58,538 bases of DNA from Pedobacter sp. KBW06 (GTDB taxonomy: Bacteria; Bacteroidota; Bacteroidia; Sphingobacteriales; Sphingobacteriaceae): NCBI RefSeq assembly GCF_003852525.1, contig NZ_QAJL01000003.1, positions 1,768,073-1,826,610 on the forward strand, written 5' to 3'. A program made the position numbers and the translations under genes. Below are positions 8,327 to 17,143 of the stretch, in pieces. The notes below the pieces were generated by a model that worked only from the letters and a program-made list of their open reading frames with translations, did not search any database and was not told where the DNA came from. Each line of letters starts with the position of its first letter. The stretch's first letter is position 1.

Positions 8327-11300
8327 ATGTTTAAGCAATTTATACAGCGCCCAGTGCTGTCGACCGTGATCTCCGTGATCATCGTCATACTGGGACTTTT
8401 AGGGTTACTTGCGTTGCCCATTTCACAATATCCTGATATTGCGCCTCCTACGGTTCAGGTTTCTGCTTCATACACTGGAGCAAACGCAGACGTTGTACTA
8501 AAAAGTGTAATTATTCCTCTGGAAGAGCAGATCAACGGGGTAGAGAATATGACTTACATGACCTCTACCGCAACGAATGAAGGATCAGCAAGTATCAACA
8601 TCTTTTTCAAGGTAGGTACTGATCCAGATTTAGCAGCAGTAAACGTACAGAACAGGGTTTCCAGAGCAACGAGCTTACTCCCTCAGGAAGTTACACAAGC
8701 CGGGGTTACGGTGACGAAGAGTCAGAGTAGTAACCTTTTGATTGTTTCCCTAAACAGTGACAACAAAGCTTACGACCAGACATTTCTTCAGAATTATATA
8801 AAAATCAATCTTGTACCTCAGATTCAAAGGGTAACAGGTGTTGGTAACGTAAACGTTTTCGGTTCAAAGGATTACTCAATGAGAATCTGGCTGAAGCCGG
8901 ATGTAATGGCACAATATAGCCTGATCCCTGCTGATATTTCTGCCGCATTAGCCGAACAGAACATTGAAGCGGCACCGGGTAAATTCGGAGAGAACGGCAA
9001 CGAATCGTTTCAATATGTAATCAAGTTTAAAGGAAGGCTGACAAAAGCCAGTGAGTTTGAAAATATTATTGTTAAATCTGCCGGAAATGGACAATTGCTG
9101 AGACTTAAAGATGTTGCCCGCGTAGAATTGGGTTCACTGACATATTCATCCAACATTGTAACCAACGGTTTACCATCAGTAGCCTTCGCGGTGAGCCAGA
9201 CTCCCGGATCAAATGCAAGGGACGTTATCAATCAGTCTAAAAAGATCCTTGATGCTGCGGCTAAAGATTTCCCTAAAGGAATTAAACACATCTACCTGGT
9301 GGATGTGAACGAGAACTTAGATGCTTCTATTGAAAAGGTAATCCATACCCTTGTGGAGGCCTTTATTCTCGTATTTATCGTGGTATTTATCTTCCTTCAG
9401 GATTTCCGTTCTACATTAATCCCGGCGATTTCAGTTCCGGTGGCCATTGTGGGTACATTCTTCTTCCTGAATTTATTTGGGTTTACCATTAACTTACTGA
9501 CGCTATTTGCGCTCGTCCTCGCGATTGGTATTGTGGTCGATGATGCGATTGTGGTCGTCGAAGCGGTCCATGCCAAGTTAGACCAGGGCTATAAATCGGC
9601 CAGGAAAGCAACGGTGGATGCCATGGGCGAGATCTCCGGTGCGATTATTTCCATTACATTGGTGATGGCTGCGGTATTTATTCCGGTAACTTTTATCACC
9701 GGATCAACCGGGGTATTCTACAAGCAATTCGGACTTACCCTTGCTGTAGCGATTATTTTATCTGCAATCAATGCCTTGACTTTAAGTCCGGCCTTATGTG
9801 CGATTTTATTAAAACCACATGCAGATGACCATAAACACAGTAGTTTTATCCAACGTTTTTACACCGCTTTTAACGTTGCATTTGACAATGTAACCAGTAA
9901 ATACAAACGTTCCATTCAATTCTTTTCTGTAAAGAAATGGATGATCATTGCCTCGATTGCCTTTTTTGGAATTGCCCTGGGGTATATGATGAAAACTACG
10001 CCTTCCTCTTTCGTTCCTTCGGAAGATCAGGGAACGATTTTCGCCAACATCAGTTTACCTCCATCCGCATCGATGGAAAGATCTGAAGTCGTGACCAAAT
10101 ATGTAGATAGTCTTGCAAAATCCATTCCTGAGGTTAAAAATACCTTGAGAATTGTAGGACAGAACTTTACTGCAGGCCAGGGTAGTGCCTATAGTATGGT
10201 AATTTTGAAGCTAAAAACATGGTCCGATCGTGACCGGAGTGTGGACCAGGTTATCGGGGAACTTTTCGCCAAGACCTCAGGAATACGTGATGCAAAGATC
10301 TTCTTTATCGCTCCTCCTACTATTCAGGGATTCGGACAGAGTGGAGGGTTTGAGTTCCAGCTTCAGGATAAAGGCGGGCACAGCATTCAGGAGTTATTTA
10401 AAGTAAACACCGACTTCCTTGCCGCATTGTCAAAACGTAAGGAGATTCAATATGCACAGACTTCCTTCAATCCTAATTTCCCACAATACATGCTGGACAT
10501 TAACCTGGAGAAATGTAAAGAAGCAGGAATTACTGTAAACTCTGTACTGAATACTTTACAAGGTTATTATGGTGGATTGTATGCTTCGAACTTTAACCAG
10601 TTTGGAAAGCAATACCGCGTGATGATTCAGGCAGACGCGAATTATCGTAAAAATCCGGAAGGATTGAATAAGATCTTTGTCAGGAACAGTAAAGGGGCGA
10701 TGGCACCGATTACCGAATTTATCCACTTAACAAGGGTATATGGTCCGGAGTCGATCACCAGGTTTAACCTTTTCAGTTCCATTGCGATCACGGGAGCACC
10801 AAATCCGGGTTACAGTTCAGGAGATGCCATCAAAGCGATTCAGGAAGTTGCAGCAGAATCTTTACCTGCAGGCTATGGTTATGACTTTTCTGGTCTGACC
10901 AGGGAAGAGCTTGCTTCTGGTAGTCAGACTGCATTTATCTTTATCTTATGTCTGGTATTCGTTTACTTCCTGTTAAGTGCGCAATATGAGAGTTATATTC
11001 TGCCATTTGCCGTGTTGCTTTCAGTACCATTCGGTTTAGCAGGTGCCTACATCTTCTCGATTATATTTGGCTTGAACAACAGTATTTACCTGCAGATCTC
11101 TCTCATCATGCTCATTGGTCTATTGGCCAAGAACGGAATTTTGATAGTGGAGTTTGCTTTAGAGCGCAGACGCCACGGCCTGCCAATTGTACAATCTGCA
11201 GTGGAAGGAGCAGTTGCCCGTTTGAGGCCGATTCTAATGACTTCCTTCGCCTTCATCTTCGGATTGGCGCCATTGATGATCGCTACCGGAGCAGGTGCTG

Positions 11301-11503
11301 TAGGTAATAAATCTATTGGTACTGGTGCTGTGGGTGGGATGCTCATCGGAACAATTCTAGGGGTATTCGTGATCCCTGTATTGTTCATTATCTTCCAGAC
11401 TTTACAGGAAAAAGTGAGTGGTCCTCCGCATTTGAAAAAGCACGATGACGATGATCCAAATCCAATCGACCCGGCTTTAGCGAAAAAGCTCCCAGTGATT
11501 TAA
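8327..11503 (+). CDS. RND multidrug efflux permease (HAE1/AcrB type)
   Basis: 1058 residues, the full AcrB length. It opens MFKQFIQRPVLSTVISVIIVILGLLGL, typical of HAE1 pumps, with the first transmembrane helix followed by the large periplasmic loop. The proton-relay aspartates are present as a pair in helix 4 (Asp-405 and Asp-406 in GIVVDDAIVVVEA). The second half repeats the fold, with the ILIVEFALE segment and the C-terminal helices. It exports hydrophobic compounds, and possibly lipids, using the proton gradient. The pump is complete, without frameshift. Substrate range is not predictable. Confidence 0.97.
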   Translation: MFKQFIQRPVLSTVISVIIVILGLLGLLALPISQYPDIAPPTVQVSASYTGANADVVLKSVIIPLEEQINGVENMTYMTSTATNEGSASINIFFKVGTDPDLAAVNVQNRVSRATSLLPQEVTQAGVTVTKSQSSNLLIVSLNSDNKAYDQTFLQNYIKINLVPQIQRVTGVGNVNVFGSKDYSMRIWLKPDVMAQYSLIPADISAALAEQNIEAAPGKFGENGNESFQYVIKFKGRLTKASEFENIIVKSAGNGQLLRLKDVARVELGSLTYSSNIVTNGLPSVAFAVSQTPGSNARDVINQSKKILDAAAKDFPKGIKHIYLVDVNENLDASIEKVIHTLVEAFILVFIVVFIFLQDFRSTLIPAISVPVAIVGTFFFLNLFGFTINLLTLFALVLAIGIVVDDAIVVVEAVHAKLDQGYKSARKATVDAMGEISGAIISITLVMAAVFIPVTFITGSTGVFYKQFGLTLAVAIILSAINALTLSPALCAILLKPHADDHKHSSFIQRFYTAFNVAFDNVTSKYKRSIQFFSVKKWMIIASIAFFGIALGYMMKTTPSSFVPSEDQGTIFANISLPPSASMERSEVVTKYVDSLAKSIPEVKNTLRIVGQNFTAGQGSAYSMVILKLKTWSDRDRSVDQVIGELFAKTSGIRDAKIFFIAPPTIQGFGQSGGFEFQLQDKGGHSIQELFKVNTDFLAALSKRKEIQYAQTSFNPNFPQYMLDINLEKCKEAGITVNSVLNTLQGYYGGLYASNFNQFGKQYRVMIQADANYRKNPEGLNKIFVRNSKGAMAPITEFIHLTRVYGPESITRFNLFSSIAITGAPNPGYSSGDAIKAIQEVAAESLPAGYGYDFSGLTREELASGSQTAFIFILCLVFVYFLLSAQYESYILPFAVLLSVPFGLAGAYIFSIIFGLNNSIYLQISLIMLIGLLAKNGILIVEFALERRRHGLPIVQSAVEGAVARLRPILMTSFAFIFGLAPLMIATGAGAVGNKSIGTGAVGGMLIGTILGVFVIPVLFIIFQTLQEKVSGPPHLKKHDDDDPNPIDPALAKKLPVI

Positions 11504-11525
11504 GTTCATATATCAGAGAAAGACA

Positions 11526-12932
11526 ATGATTCAGACATATAAAAAACAGCTTTTCACCCTGGCAATTGCAGCTACAGTATTTGCATCCTGCAAGGTGACC
11601 AAGACTTACGAGAACCCTTCGCTGAAAACAGCCGGTTTGTTCCGTGAGCAGACAGCTACAGATACCACTACCATGGCGAATACGCCATGGAAAACCCTTT
11701 TTGCTGATCCTTTATTATCAGGATTGATCCAGGAAGGTCTTGACCAGAACCTGGATTTGAAAAATGCCCTGCAAAATATTGTACAGGCGCAGGCCACCTT
11801 ACAACAAAGTAAGGCCGCTTTTCTTCCATCTTTAACATTGGATGCCAATGTAACCAGGTCAAAGCAATCTGAAGCAGGTTTAAACTTTCCTCCGGGAATT
11901 AACATCAATACCCTGACCACCACTTACAAAGCGCAGCTGAGTACCAGCTGGGAAGCGGACATCTGGGGCAAGCTGAGCAGCACTAAAAGATCTGCTTTAG
12001 CAGCTTATTTCAGGACTGATGCAGCCAAACGTGCAATTCAAACACAATTGATCGCTGACATTGCCAACAACTATTATAACCTGCTTGCTTTAGACAGACA
12101 ACTGGAAATTACTCAGGAGACTTTAAAGAGCAGGATTGCAGGTGTAGAAACCATGAAAACTTTGAAAGAAGGTGCCGTAGTCAATGGCGCTGCAGTGGTT
12201 CAAAGTGAGGCCAGCCGTTATGCGACAGAGGTAACCATTCCTGATTTGAAAAGAACGATCAGAGAAACGGAAAATGCGCTTAACATTTTATTATCAAGAG
12301 CTCCGGGACCTATCAGCCGCAGCAAACTGGCAGATCAAAGTTTGAGTCCGGATGTCAAAATTGGCGTCCCTACGCAATTACTGGAAAACAGGCCTGATGT
12401 TCAGGGGGCTGAATTTGCTTTCAGAGCAGCCTTTGAAAACACCAACCTTGCCCGTACTTACTTCTACCCTTCTTTGACCATCACGGCAGCAGGAGGATTA
12501 TCAAGTCTGGATATCAAGGATTTCTTTAGCAAGTCTATCTTTTACAACCTGGTTGGTGGTCTAACACAACCGATCTTTAACAAGGGCCTAAATAAACAAA
12601 GACTTGTTACGGCTAAATCTGCTCAGGAACAAGCTTTAAATACTTTCCAAAAAACCTTATTGGTGGCCGGACAGGAAGTATCCAATGCCTTGTATACTTA
12701 TCAGACAGCAGTTGAAAAGGAAGAAGCGAGGGCAAAACAAATTGCAGCATTGGAAAAATCAGTAAACTATACTCAGGAATTACTAAGGTATAGCTCTGCT
12801 ACAAATTATACTGATGTATTGACTTCAGAACAAAGTCTTTTAGCCGCTCAATTGAGTGGAGTGAATGATAAACTACAAAAACTACAATCTGTAGTTAATC
12901 TTTACAGGGCCTTAGGCGGAGGCTGGAAATAG
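11526..12932 (+). CDS. Outer-membrane efflux lipoprotein (TolC/OprM, NodT family)
   Basis: 468 residues with signal peptide and lipobox (FASC, Cys near residue 21). Two repeats of the outer-membrane efflux protein domain are visible: the first around ADPLLSGLIQEGLDQNLDLKNALQNIVQAQATLQQSKAAFLPSL, the second around LLENRPDVQGAEFAFRAAFENTNLARTYFYPSL, whose ENRPDV motif is typical of the OprM/NodT group. It forms the trimeric outer-membrane exit duct for the pump. It lies 22 bases after the permease gene and ends in a strong terminator, completing the operon. Confidence 0.96.
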   Translation: MIQTYKKQLFTLAIAATVFASCKVTKTYENPSLKTAGLFREQTATDTTTMANTPWKTLFADPLLSGLIQEGLDQNLDLKNALQNIVQAQATLQQSKAAFLPSLTLDANVTRSKQSEAGLNFPPGININTLTTTYKAQLSTSWEADIWGKLSSTKRSALAAYFRTDAAKRAIQTQLIADIANNYYNLLALDRQLEITQETLKSRIAGVETMKTLKEGAVVNGAAVVQSEASRYATEVTIPDLKRTIRETENALNILLSRAPGPISRSKLADQSLSPDVKIGVPTQLLENRPDVQGAEFAFRAAFENTNLARTYFYPSLTITAAGGLSSLDIKDFFSKSIFYNLVGGLTQPIFNKGLNKQRLVTAKSAQEQALNTFQKTLLVAGQEVSNALYTYQTAVEKEEARAKQIAALEKSVNYTQELLRYSSATNYTDVLTSEQSLLAAQLSGVNDKLQKLQSVVNLYRALGGGWK

Positions 12933-12949
12933 TCTTTTCCAAATCACAA

Positions 12950-12984
12950 AAAAGGGGATTTCTGAACAGGAATCCCCTTTTTTT
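12950..12984 (+). terminator. Terminator of the RND efflux operon
   Basis: AAAAGGGGATT (12950-12960) and AATCCCCTTTT (12971-12981) form an 11-bp stem with a 10-base loop, followed by Ts to 12984. Confidence 0.92.
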
Positions 12985-13040
12985 ATGGATCAGCATTTTG
13001 GTTCTCCTGATTAAATAATTTTTTACGTAATATTGAACGC

Positions 13041-13724
13041 ATGAATATCCTGATCGTTGAAGATGAAAAAAACTTAGGGCTGGAGATTGCAGAATTCCTT
13101 GGTAAAGAAGGTTATACTATAGAACATGCCTGGAAGAAGTCCTCAGCTGAAGAGAAAATATTTGTGAATACTTACGACTTTATCTTGCTTGACCTCGGCT
13201 TGCCCGGAGGAGATGGGTTTGAACTCCTGCATCAGCTCAAACAACTTAAAGACCGGGAAGATGCCGTGATTATTCTTACTGCCAGAGGCGATGTGGAAGA
13301 CCGGATTAAAGGACTGGAAGCCGGGGCTGATGATTACCTGCCCAAGCCTTTTTCTTTAACAGAACTGCTGGCACGCATGCATGCCATCATCCGGAGAAAA
13401 CACAAACTGGAAATGAATGAAGTAAACATCCATAACTTCATTCTGGATATTAAAAACCATAAGGTGAGTTTTGAAGGGCAAAAAATCAGCCTTACCGGTA
13501 AAGAATTTGAGATTTTCAATTACCTGGTATTGAATAAGGACCGTGTGATCTCAAGAATCAACCTGACGGAGCATGTTTGGGGTGATATCCTGGAAATCAA
13601 TTCCGACTCCAATTTTGTAGATGTTCATGTTAAAAACTTACGCAAAAAACTCTCAGGCCACGCCCCTATTGAATGGTTTGAGACCGTCAGAAGTATTGGC
13701 TACAGAATAAATTCCGGCAAATAA
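13041..13724 (+). CDS. Two-component response regulator, OmpR/PhoB family
   Basis: A 227-residue response regulator. Receiver domain at 1-120: acidic pocket Glu-7/Asp-8, phosphoacceptor Asp-51 in ILLDLGLPG, Thr-80 and Lys-102 in the YLPKPF motif. A winged-helix Trans_reg_C domain fills about 130-225 (ISLTGKEFEIFNYLVLNKDRVISR ... VDVHVKNLRKKL ... ETVRSIGYRI). OmpR-type regulators usually bind tandem direct repeats about one helical turn apart; such a repeat occurs at 15069-15086, just after the partner kinase gene. It is 6 bases upstream of the histidine kinase. Confidence 0.96.
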   Translation: MNILIVEDEKNLGLEIAEFLGKEGYTIEHAWKKSSAEEKIFVNTYDFILLDLGLPGGDGFELLHQLKQLKDREDAVIILTARGDVEDRIKGLEAGADDYLPKPFSLTELLARMHAIIRRKHKLEMNEVNIHNFILDIKNHKVSFEGQKISLTGKEFEIFNYLVLNKDRVISRINLTEHVWGDILEINSDSNFVDVHVKNLRKKLSGHAPIEWFETVRSIGYRINSGK

Positions 13725-13730
13725 AGATCG

Positions 13731-15056
13731 ATGATGAAACTGCAACTAAAACTGGCCTTATATAATACGCTGACCAAAGTTGCGATCATCACAATGATGG
13801 GCATCTTAATCCTGGTTTCCATTAACAGGATTTCTGTAAATCACATCCATCAGCGGCTGATTCAGAAAAAGAACAAACTCATTACCAATCTTTCCAGTGT
13901 AAAGATAAACGACCTGTTAACTCAGCAAAAGACCTTTACAGACTACAACCTTCTAAAAGAAGAGTACATCATTCTGAAAGAAGTAAAAAACAGCGATACT
14001 TCAAAACTGAAGCATTATTTCAGTCAGGAAACCAGGGAGATTGAGGACAGCCAGGAAGAATACCAGATCCTCAGTGCCGAGTTTAAATATGGAGGCAGAC
14101 GATATTTGCTGGAGCTGGGAGAAACGATGTCTACCGTAGGCCAGCTGGAGCATACCATTTCCGTATTTACCTTTCTCATTCTCCTTGCAGCAGTAATTCT
14201 GACCTTACTGACAGACCTTGCTTTCAGTAAATTTTTACTCGCACCTTTTTATCAGATCATTGATCAGAAACTCAATAAGGTGAATGATCCCATCAGTTTC
14301 AATTATGAGCCTGTAAAAACGACAACGGAAGATTTTAAGATCTTAGACCAGAGCATTAGTATTCTGATGAATAAAATTGCGGACCTGTTCATTACTGAAA
14401 AAGAGTTCATCGCCAATGTTTCCCATGAGCTGCTCACCCCCATTTCTATTCTGAATACCCGTTTGGAAAATCTGCTGAATGATGAAAAATTAAGCCCTGA
14501 AGGGGAAAATAAGGTCTTTGCCTGTTTAAAAACATTAAACAGACTCAAATCGATCATTAACAGCCTGTTGCTCATCTCAAAAGTAGAAAACAACCAATAC
14601 AAGAAACCAGACAGTATTTTTATCAGGGAGTTGGTTCATGAAGTTTATGAAGAACTGGAACACCGTTTAATGATGATGGATTTGAAATTTACAATTAACT
14701 TATCCGAAGATCATCATTTTACGGGGAACCGTTCCTTATTCAACACCTTATTGATGAACGTGGTCAATAATGCAATTAAGTATAATTTACCTTCCGGAAG
14801 CGTAAGCATTTACGACACCTACGTAGACAAGCATTATGAACTCATCATAGAAGATACCGGTCAGGGAATGGACCTCAATGAGGTTCAGCATGCTTTTCAA
14901 CGGTTTGAAAAGTTCCAGTCGGAAAAGGAAGACAGTCATGGTCTGGGGCTTTCTATTGTCCGGAGTATTGCTTCTTTCCATGACATTGAAATCGAAATTG
15001 AGTCGGAAAAAGGGAAGGGAACACGGGTAATCATTATTTTTCCCGAAAAAGATTAG
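13731..15056 (+). CDS. Sensor histidine kinase
   Basis: 441 residues. Two transmembrane segments (about 10-32 and 143-165) flank a ~110-residue periplasmic sensor region of no recognised fold. The phosphoacceptor His-232 lies in FIANVSHELLTPISIL; the usual HELRTP has Leu for Arg here. The ATPase part shows the N box (LMNVVNNAIKYN), G1 (DTGQGM), F box (FQRFEKF) and G2 (GLGLSIVRS). Partner of the response regulator just upstream. The signal is unknown. Confidence 0.95.
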   Translation: MMKLQLKLALYNTLTKVAIITMMGILILVSINRISVNHIHQRLIQKKNKLITNLSSVKINDLLTQQKTFTDYNLLKEEYIILKEVKNSDTSKLKHYFSQETREIEDSQEEYQILSAEFKYGGRRYLLELGETMSTVGQLEHTISVFTFLILLAAVILTLLTDLAFSKFLLAPFYQIIDQKLNKVNDPISFNYEPVKTTTEDFKILDQSISILMNKIADLFITEKEFIANVSHELLTPISILNTRLENLLNDEKLSPEGENKVFACLKTLNRLKSIINSLLLISKVENNQYKKPDSIFIRELVHEVYEELEHRLMMMDLKFTINLSEDHHFTGNRSLFNTLLMNVVNNAIKYNLPSGSVSIYDTYVDKHYELIIEDTGQGMDLNEVQHAFQRFEKFQSEKEDSHGLGLSIVRSIASFHDIEIEIESEKGKGTRVIIIFPEKD

Positions 15057-15068
15057 TCCCTCTTTCAT

Positions 15069-15103
15069 CTTCATGAAATCTTCATGTTTGATATGCAACT
15101 TTG
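15069..15103 (+). promoter_or_regulatory. Candidate OmpR-type activator site and promoter
   Basis: Two identical heptamers CTTCATG (15069-15075 and 15080-15086) repeat with an 11-bp period, the layout of PhoB/OmpR-class boxes. Ten bases later comes CAACTTTG (15096-15103), one mismatch from TAnnTTTG. The repeats occupy the place of the -33 box. The start codon of the small secreted protein is at 15135. Confidence 0.5.
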
Positions 15104-15134
15104 ATCTAACAAATCACATTAAATATTAAAAAAC

Positions 15135-15341
15135 ATGAAAAGAACAATTTTAGCGTTAGCATTAGTTGCAACAACTTTCGGCGCATTCGCACAAACTCCA
15201 GCTGCTACTGCAAAACCTGTAGCTCATAAAGTAAAAGCAACTAAAAAAGCTGAAGTAAAAAAAGCAGAAGCAACTAAACCAGTTGAAGCAGCAAAAACTG
15301 CTCCTGTTGCAGCTCCAAAAGCACCAGCAAAACATAAATAA
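15135..15341 (+). CDS. Small secreted Ala/Lys-rich protein, Asr-like in composition
   Basis: 68 residues. A standard signal peptide (MKRTILALALVATTFGAFAQ) is followed by a mature part of about 48 residues built only from Ala, Lys, Pro, Thr, Val, Glu, His and Gln, with no aromatic residue and no Cys. It is strongly basic and should be disordered. Composition and design resemble the enterobacterial acid-shock protein Asr, also exported, basic and controlled by OmpR-type regulators; this is analogy, not demonstrated homology. It lies directly after the two-component genes, behind a direct-repeat site, and ends in its own terminator. It could protect the periplasm or buffer charge; the function is unknown. 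Confidence 0.8.
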   Translation: MKRTILALALVATTFGAFAQTPAATAKPVAHKVKATKKAEVKKAEATKPVEAAKTAPVAAPKAPAKHK

Positions 15342-15372
15342 GGTCTAAACACCTCGTTAAGAACTATAGCCT

Positions 15373-15408
15373 AAGAGGATGTCCAACCATGGATATCCTC
15401 TTTTTTTT
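15373..15408 (+). terminator. Terminator after the small secreted protein
   Basis: AAGAGGAT-GTCC (15373-15384) pairs with GGAT-ATCCTCTT (15391-15402), with one G-T pair, and Ts continue to 15408. Confidence 0.9.
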
Positions 15409-15447
15409 GTATTTTGTGATCAACCAAACACCGCTGTGAACTGAATC

Positions 15448-16278
15448 ATGAAAACAAACTTATTAGCCCCAATCCTTTGCTGCATTATTTTTTTTGGCTG
15501 TAGTACGACAAAACGCCAGTCTCAGGAAGCTAAGACTGACCAGGATAGATGGATTTCCCTTTTCAACAAAAAAGACATTAAAGATTGGTTTGTAAAAATT
15601 CATCACCATGGGATAGATGAGAATTTCGGCAATACTTTTCGCGTAGAAGATGGCATGGTCAAAGTGAGGTACGATCAATACGGTGATTTCAATGATCAGT
15701 TCGGTCATTTATATTATAAAGTCCCTTACTCCTATTATCACCTCGTGGTGGAATATCGTTTCGTAGGCGAACTTCAAAAGGGAGCCCCATCTTATACCCT
15801 GCGAAATAGCGGTGTGATGTTTCATTCCCAGGACCCAAGGACGATGCTTAAAGAGCAAGACTGGCCGATATCTGTGGAAATGCAATTCCTGGGTGGTTTA
15901 GGAGATGGAAAACCAAGACCAACAGGAAATATGTGTTCACCAGGGACAAATGTAGTTTATCAGGGCAAGCTCGCCGACGCTCATTGTCTTAATTCCAGTT
16001 CAAAAACCTATGATGGCGATCAATGGGTACGTGCAGAGCTGATCGTTCTTGGCGATTCTCTCATTACCCATATCATTAATGGAGATACGGTATTGCAATA
16101 TTCAAAACCTCAGATTGGAGGAGGAGTGGCAAACGGCTATGACCCAAAAATGAAAATAGATGGTAAGCTACTCAGTAGTGGTTACATCGCCCTGCAAAGC
16201 GAAGGACAACCTATAGATTTCCGCAAAGTGGAACTTAAAGATTTATCGGCACTAAAAGAAAAAGCGAAGCGCAGGTAA
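15448..16278 (+). CDS. DUF1080-family lipoprotein (3-keto-disaccharide hydrolase-like)
   Basis: 276 residues with signal sequence and lipobox (FFGC, Cys near residue 18). The sequence fits the DUF1080 concanavalin-like beta-sandwich family: WISLFNKKDIKDWFVKI near the start, then FRVEDGMVKVRY, HLVVEYRF, NSGVMFHSQDP, SVEMQFLGG and the closing SGYIALQSEGQPIDFRKVEL. Some members act on 3-keto-glycosides; whether this one does is not shown by the sequence. It is probably anchored in the envelope. It ends 4 bases before the convergent sigma-factor gene, with no terminator between them. Confidence 0.88.
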   Translation: MKTNLLAPILCCIIFFGCSTTKRQSQEAKTDQDRWISLFNKKDIKDWFVKIHHHGIDENFGNTFRVEDGMVKVRYDQYGDFNDQFGHLYYKVPYSYYHLVVEYRFVGELQKGAPSYTLRNSGVMFHSQDPRTMLKEQDWPISVEMQFLGGLGDGKPRPTGNMCSPGTNVVYQGKLADAHCLNSSSKTYDGDQWVRAELIVLGDSLITHIINGDTVLQYSKPQIGGGVANGYDPKMKIDGKLLSSGYIALQSEGQPIDFRKVELKDLSALKEKAKRR

Positions 16279-16282
16279 TTTA

Positions 16283-17143
16283 TTAGAAATATTCTGCCAG
16301 GTATGGGGTTCTGCAATTCTGTCTCAGGGTTTTCAAGGCTCTGTCTTTTAACTGTCGGATTCTTTCTTTGCTCAGGTTGAATACTTCCACCATATCATCC
16401 AATGTTAATGCAGTGTGGTTATCCAGACCAAAGAAAAGGGTAATGATCCATTTTTCCCGCTCCGGCAGCACGCCCAACGTCCGGTTGAGGTCTTCACTCA
16501 ATGACTCCGTCATCATTAATGCATCGGTATTGGGAACATTGTCGTTGGCCAGGGTATCCATGAGGGTAAAACCACTTTCTTCGTTGGTGGTCATATCCAG
16601 AGAATAAGACAGGGGCGCGCTGGACAAATAATCTGCTACTTTTTCCTGAGAAAGTTCAGTAGCTACAGAAAGCTCTTCATAAGTAGGCAACCTTTCCAGC
16701 TTTTGCTCTAACAGGTCGGCGGCCTTGTTAATTTTAATAATTCCCAGCACCTGGTTTCCAGGAAGCCTGATCATTCTTTTCTGATCGGCAAGGGCCTGCA
16801 TGATACTTTGGCGGATCCACCAAACAGCAAAAGAGATAAACTTGAAACCTTTGGTATCGTCAAAACGGTGCGCTGCTTTAATGAGCCCCAGATTTCCTTC
16901 GCTGATGAGGTCGGCCAGCTGAAGACCCCTGTTCTGATATTTTTTTGCGACTGAAACGACAAAACGTAAATTGGTTTTCACCAATTTATCCAATGCCACA
17001 GTATCTCCTTTTTTTATCCTTTTAGCCAGGCTCAATTCCTCATCGATGCTCAGAAGGTCGATCCTTCCAATATCTGTGAGGTATTTATCAATGGAATCTG
17101 TATCTCTGTTGGTAATGGATTGCGCGATCTTTAATTGTCTCAT
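16283..17143 (-). CDS. RNA polymerase sigma factor, RpoD/SigA type
   Basis: 286 residues, the short form of sigma-70 typical of Bacteroidota. Region 1.2 (DSIDKYLTDIGRIDLLSIDEELSLAKRI), region 2 (LRFVVSVAKKYQNRGLQLADLISEGNLGLIKAAHRFD, then FAVWWIRQSIMQALADQKRMIRLP, the -10 recognition helix), region 3 and region 4 (LTLDDMVEVFNLSKERIRQLKDRALKTLRQN) are all present. Regions 3-4 look more divergent than expected of the main sigma factor, so this may be an RpoD paralogue (group 2) and not the housekeeping copy. Its ATG overlaps the serC stop codon (ATGA), implying translational coupling with serine biosynthesis, an unusual arrangement. Confidence 0.93.
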   Translation of the reverse strand: MRQLKIAQSITNRDTDSIDKYLTDIGRIDLLSIDEELSLAKRIKKGDTVALDKLVKTNLRFVVSVAKKYQNRGLQLADLISEGNLGLIKAAHRFDDTKGFKFISFAVWWIRQSIMQALADQKRMIRLPGNQVLGIIKINKAADLLEQKLERLPTYEELSVATELSQEKVADYLSSAPLSYSLDMTTNEESGFTLMDTLANDNVPNTDALMMTESLSEDLNRTLGVLPEREKWIITLFFGLDNHTALTLDDMVEVFNLSKERIRQLKDRALKTLRQNCRTPYLAEYF

